Assembly (NCBI GenBank): GCA_028583605.1
Contig: CM053328.1
Coordinates: 11,014,782-11,078,781, forward strand
Length of the DNA: 64,000 nucleotides
Reading direction: 5' to 3'
DNA from: Dastarcus helophoroides
Taxonomy: Eukaryota > Arthropoda > Insecta > Coleoptera > Bothrideridae
Shown here piece after piece: positions 61,391-64,000 of this stretch. A program made the translations under genes and the position numbers. The notes beneath the pieces were generated by a model, which did not search any database, was not told the origin of the DNA, and saw only the letters and a program-made list of their open reading frames with translations. Position 1 is the stretch's first letter. Each line of letters starts with the position of its first letter.

Positions 61391-62380
61391 ACCTAAGTTA
61401 ACTCAACCAACCCTAACCTAACCTAACCTAACCTAACCTAACCTAACCTAACCTAACCTAACCTAACCTAACCTAACCTAACCTTACCTAACCTAACCTA
61501 ACCTAACCTAACCTAACCTAACCTAATCTAACCTAACCCAACCCAACCCAACCCAACCCAACCTAACCTAACCTAACCTAACTTAACCGAACCGAACCAA
61601 ACCTAACCTAACCTAACCTAACCTAACCTAACTTAACCTAACCTAACCTAACCTAACCTAACCTATTCTAACCTAACCTAACCTAACCTAACCCAACCCA
61701 ACCTAACCCAACCTAACCCAACCCAACCCAACCCAGCCCAGTCCAGCCCAACCCAACCCAACCCAACCCAACCTAATCTAACCTAACCTAACCTAACCTA
61801 ACCTAACCTAACCGAACCTAACCTAACCTAACCTAACCGAACCTAACCTAACCTAACCTAACCTAACCTAACCTAACCTAACCTAACCCAACCCAACCCA
61901 ACCCAACCCAACCTAACCTAACCTAACCTAACTTAACCGAACCGAACCAAACCTAACCTAACCTAACCTAACCTAACCTAACTTAACCTAACCTAACCTA
62001 ACCTAACCTATTCTAACCTAACCTAACCTAACCTAACCTAACCTAACCTAACCCAACCCAACCCAACCCAACCTAACCCAACCCAACCCAACCCAGCCCA
62101 GTCCAGCCCAACCCAACCCAACCCAACCCAACCCAACCCAACCCAACCCAACCCAACCCAACCTAATCTAACCTAACCTAACCTAACCTAACCTAACCGA
62201 ACCTAACCTAACCTAACCTAACCTAACCTAACCTAACCTAACCTAACCCGACCTGACCTAACCTAACCCGACCTGACCTGACCTAACTTAACCTAACCTA
62301 ATCCAATCTAGTCTAACCTAATCTAACCTAACCCAACTTAATCTAATCTAATCTAATTTGAACTAATCTAAGCTAACCAG
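61391..62380. repeat. ~1 kb telomere-type array with higher-order structure
   Basis: CCTAA units with blocks of CCCAA and single CCGAA/CCAAA. Marker words recur: ACTTAACCGAACCGAACC at 61581 and 61931, CCCAGCCCAGTCCAGCCC at 61732 and 62092, ATTCTAACC at ~61665 and ~62010. A ~350-360 bp block is therefore duplicated in tandem. Confidence 0.95.
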
Positions 62381-62567
62381 AAGTTTAGGGAAACAAGTAG
62401 GGAATTTCAGTCAGTCAATCAATCAATCACTCTTTATTTGTTTCTCAAAAACTTTTTACAGTTTTTATAACAAAGAGTTTGGCATAGATCTAAATAGATA
62501 CATATAACGATATTAAACAGAAAATATAATCAACAACAAGTAACAAATTTTAACCTTGTCATTTAGT

Positions 62568-62735
62568 ATTCGAAATACAAATCTTTTCCCCTGAAACCAA
62601 AAAAGATTAAAAAACACATCAAAGGTTGCTCTAAAGCGTTTCGATAGCCAAGCTATCATCTTCAGACAGATACAACCTTTGTTATGTTTTTTAATCGTTC
62701 TTGGATTCGGGGGACAAGATTTGTATTTCGATTTT
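62568..62735. mobile_element. Fold-back MITE family A, copy 5
   Basis: TCTTTTCCCCTGAAACCAAA, TTTCGATAGCCAAGCTATC, TTGGATTCGGGGGACAAG, then TTTTTGAAGATAACCAAG. Interior orientation as in copy 4. Confidence 0.8.
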
Positions 62736-62779
62736 TGAAGATAACCAAGAGACTACCCAGTTCCACCAAAATTCGACAT

Positions 62780-63430
62780 TTAGTAACCTTTAAGCAAAAA
62801 AAAAAACTTACAGCTTGTAGATTAAAATCGAAATTTGCAGAAAAAAGGTGAAACTAGAAAAATTAAAATTTAGAAAAAAACGAGGAAAATTTGGAAGTTT
62901 ACAACGAAAGTTTCCTGAAAACGAGTAACCAATTCAATTTTGTTGCCAAATTTTGTTCTTAACTTTATTTTATTTTCTAACATTTTGACTCAAACACTCA
63001 AATTCTTCAGAACAAATTTGATATATTCAAATGGTAGCCAAAATTTTGGGACAAAACGCCAAAAAGCTGCGATTTAACGATCGAAATGTTGAAAATATAA
63101 ACATTTTAAATATATCTATGTGTATACTGTATAGGTACATTAAAAAGTTTGAGAAAAGTAAGTTTTGAGACGAAAAGTCAAAAAATTGGTCGAATTTTAG
63201 AATTTAATTACGAAATTTTGAGACATTGGTCAACATTTTGGGAGTAAAGTTGACATTTTGAGAAAAACGAAATTTCGACATTTTATCTTAAAATTTCCTG
63301 ATTATGGTCAAAATTTTGATAGAAAATTCGAACATTTAAAAAAGATGTAACATTTTTAGTTTAAATTAGAAAATTTGAGAGAAAGTTCAAATTTTCAAAA
63401 AAATACGAACTGAATACTTTAATTAATTTC
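62780..63430. repeat. Degenerate AT-rich block, A-rich on plus strand
   Basis: AAATTTTGAGAAAAACGAAA-like words. No gene seen. Confidence 0.6.
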
Positions 63431-63519
63431 ATGTGCTTAAAGAAACTATATTCCTATTCTAGATGTTTAACTTTTTATATGACAACTCGATGATATTTCA
63501 ACGAAAACGTTCAACAATT

Positions 63520-64000
63520 CATCGTTTTTTAACATCCGCTTTTGGAAGAGACACAAGGGGAGAACTTGGCACGTATCGGCGCTTCGCGGAGCGCTCGAGA
63601 CGCCTCGAACGTCCTATCGCGAAAAAAGCGCAAAGCGACCTAAAGCAAAATTCAAATTCTCGAATGATTAGACATATAGCCGATTGCCACCTTTACTATC
63701 TAAATATAAACCGTATATCTTATATGCGGGTGCTCCTTATCCTTCGTGGTATAAAGACTGGAAACTCTGACAAAGGATCATCTAGGAGTGCGGCGTTTCC
63801 CACGAAAAAGCGACACAATGGTTAGTTCTTGGTTGATTTATTTTTGATTTCGCATTGTGGACTAGTGAATAGTGTTTGTGTGCAGTGACGTGATTTTTAA
63901 ATCTTGCAGATTTAATAGAACGTGTTTTGTGGATTAGGACTAAGCAACAAAGCGACTGGTATCTCCTAATATTGAAATTTTTGGGATTTATTTGGAACAG
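63520..64000 (+). promoter_or_regulatory. Possible promoter / 5' transcribed region at window end
   Basis: Composition changes to ordinary complexity (GGCGCTTCGCGGAGCGCTCG at 63578). GGTATAAAGACT at ~63748 resembles a TATA box, with AGTGCGG ~35 bp downstream where a start site would lie. The following 200 bp have no long open frame, like a 5' untranslated region. The open frame 63463-63825 has no known motif. It could equally be another LTR. Confidence 0.25.

Overview
The window reads as insect nuclear DNA: AT-rich, intron-split, gene-poor and crowded with transposon remnants. The telomere-type pentamer CCTAA/TTAGG occurs in three arrays, and mariner, Tigger/pogo, DUF4817-type Tc1-mariner, hAT-like, Gypsy and several non-LTR families are present. 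A hymenopteran (possibly a gall-wasp-like genome) is my guess from the repeat style. 'Arthropod, probably insect' is what the sequence supports.

The one host gene I can reconstruct is a calmodulin-like gene on the minus strand (33251 down to 6489, six exons). Splice sites and phases agree from a basic Lys/Ala/Pro-rich N-terminal exon (33033-33251), through four EF-hand exons (17434-17467, 17201-17302, 8206-8341, 6697-6845), to a proposed last exon (6489-6604) that ends in a hydrophobic tail-anchor-like segment. Its introns hold a mariner (6871-8120), a mariner-Tigger pair (12132-14175), a 1.1 kb palindrome (14455-15571), MITEs and three non-LTR fragments (23.7-30.9 kb). Downstream on the same strand are two unassigned candidate exons (6005-6135, 1819-2045).

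From 36 to 44 kb the window looks subtelomeric. Three tandem copies of a ~600 bp AT-rich unit (37411-41488) are interrupted by a 2.2 kb DUF4817-type transposon with 423 bp inverted repeats. They run into a CCTAA array holding a 5'-truncated R1-clade (TRAS/SART-like) retrotransposon (41722-43366), followed by more CCTAA array with CCGAA/CCCAA variants. Another ~1 kb array with higher-order structure lies at 61391-62380.

Between 44 and 61 kb are a nested TA-flanked inverted-repeat element that keeps only the DNA-binding part of a DUF4817 transposase (46566-48207), a hAT-like element with a LINE 3' end inside it, an inverted Gypsy rearrangement (53925-56144), a solo LTR (58441-58790) and a 1.8 kb fold-back element (58947-60770). 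The last 450 bp are less AT-rich, have a TATA-like motif, and may be a promoter/5' region.

Much of the rest is a peculiar degenerate low-complexity sequence built on AAATTTTGAAAAAGTCGAAA-like words, whose strand polarity switches from block to block.
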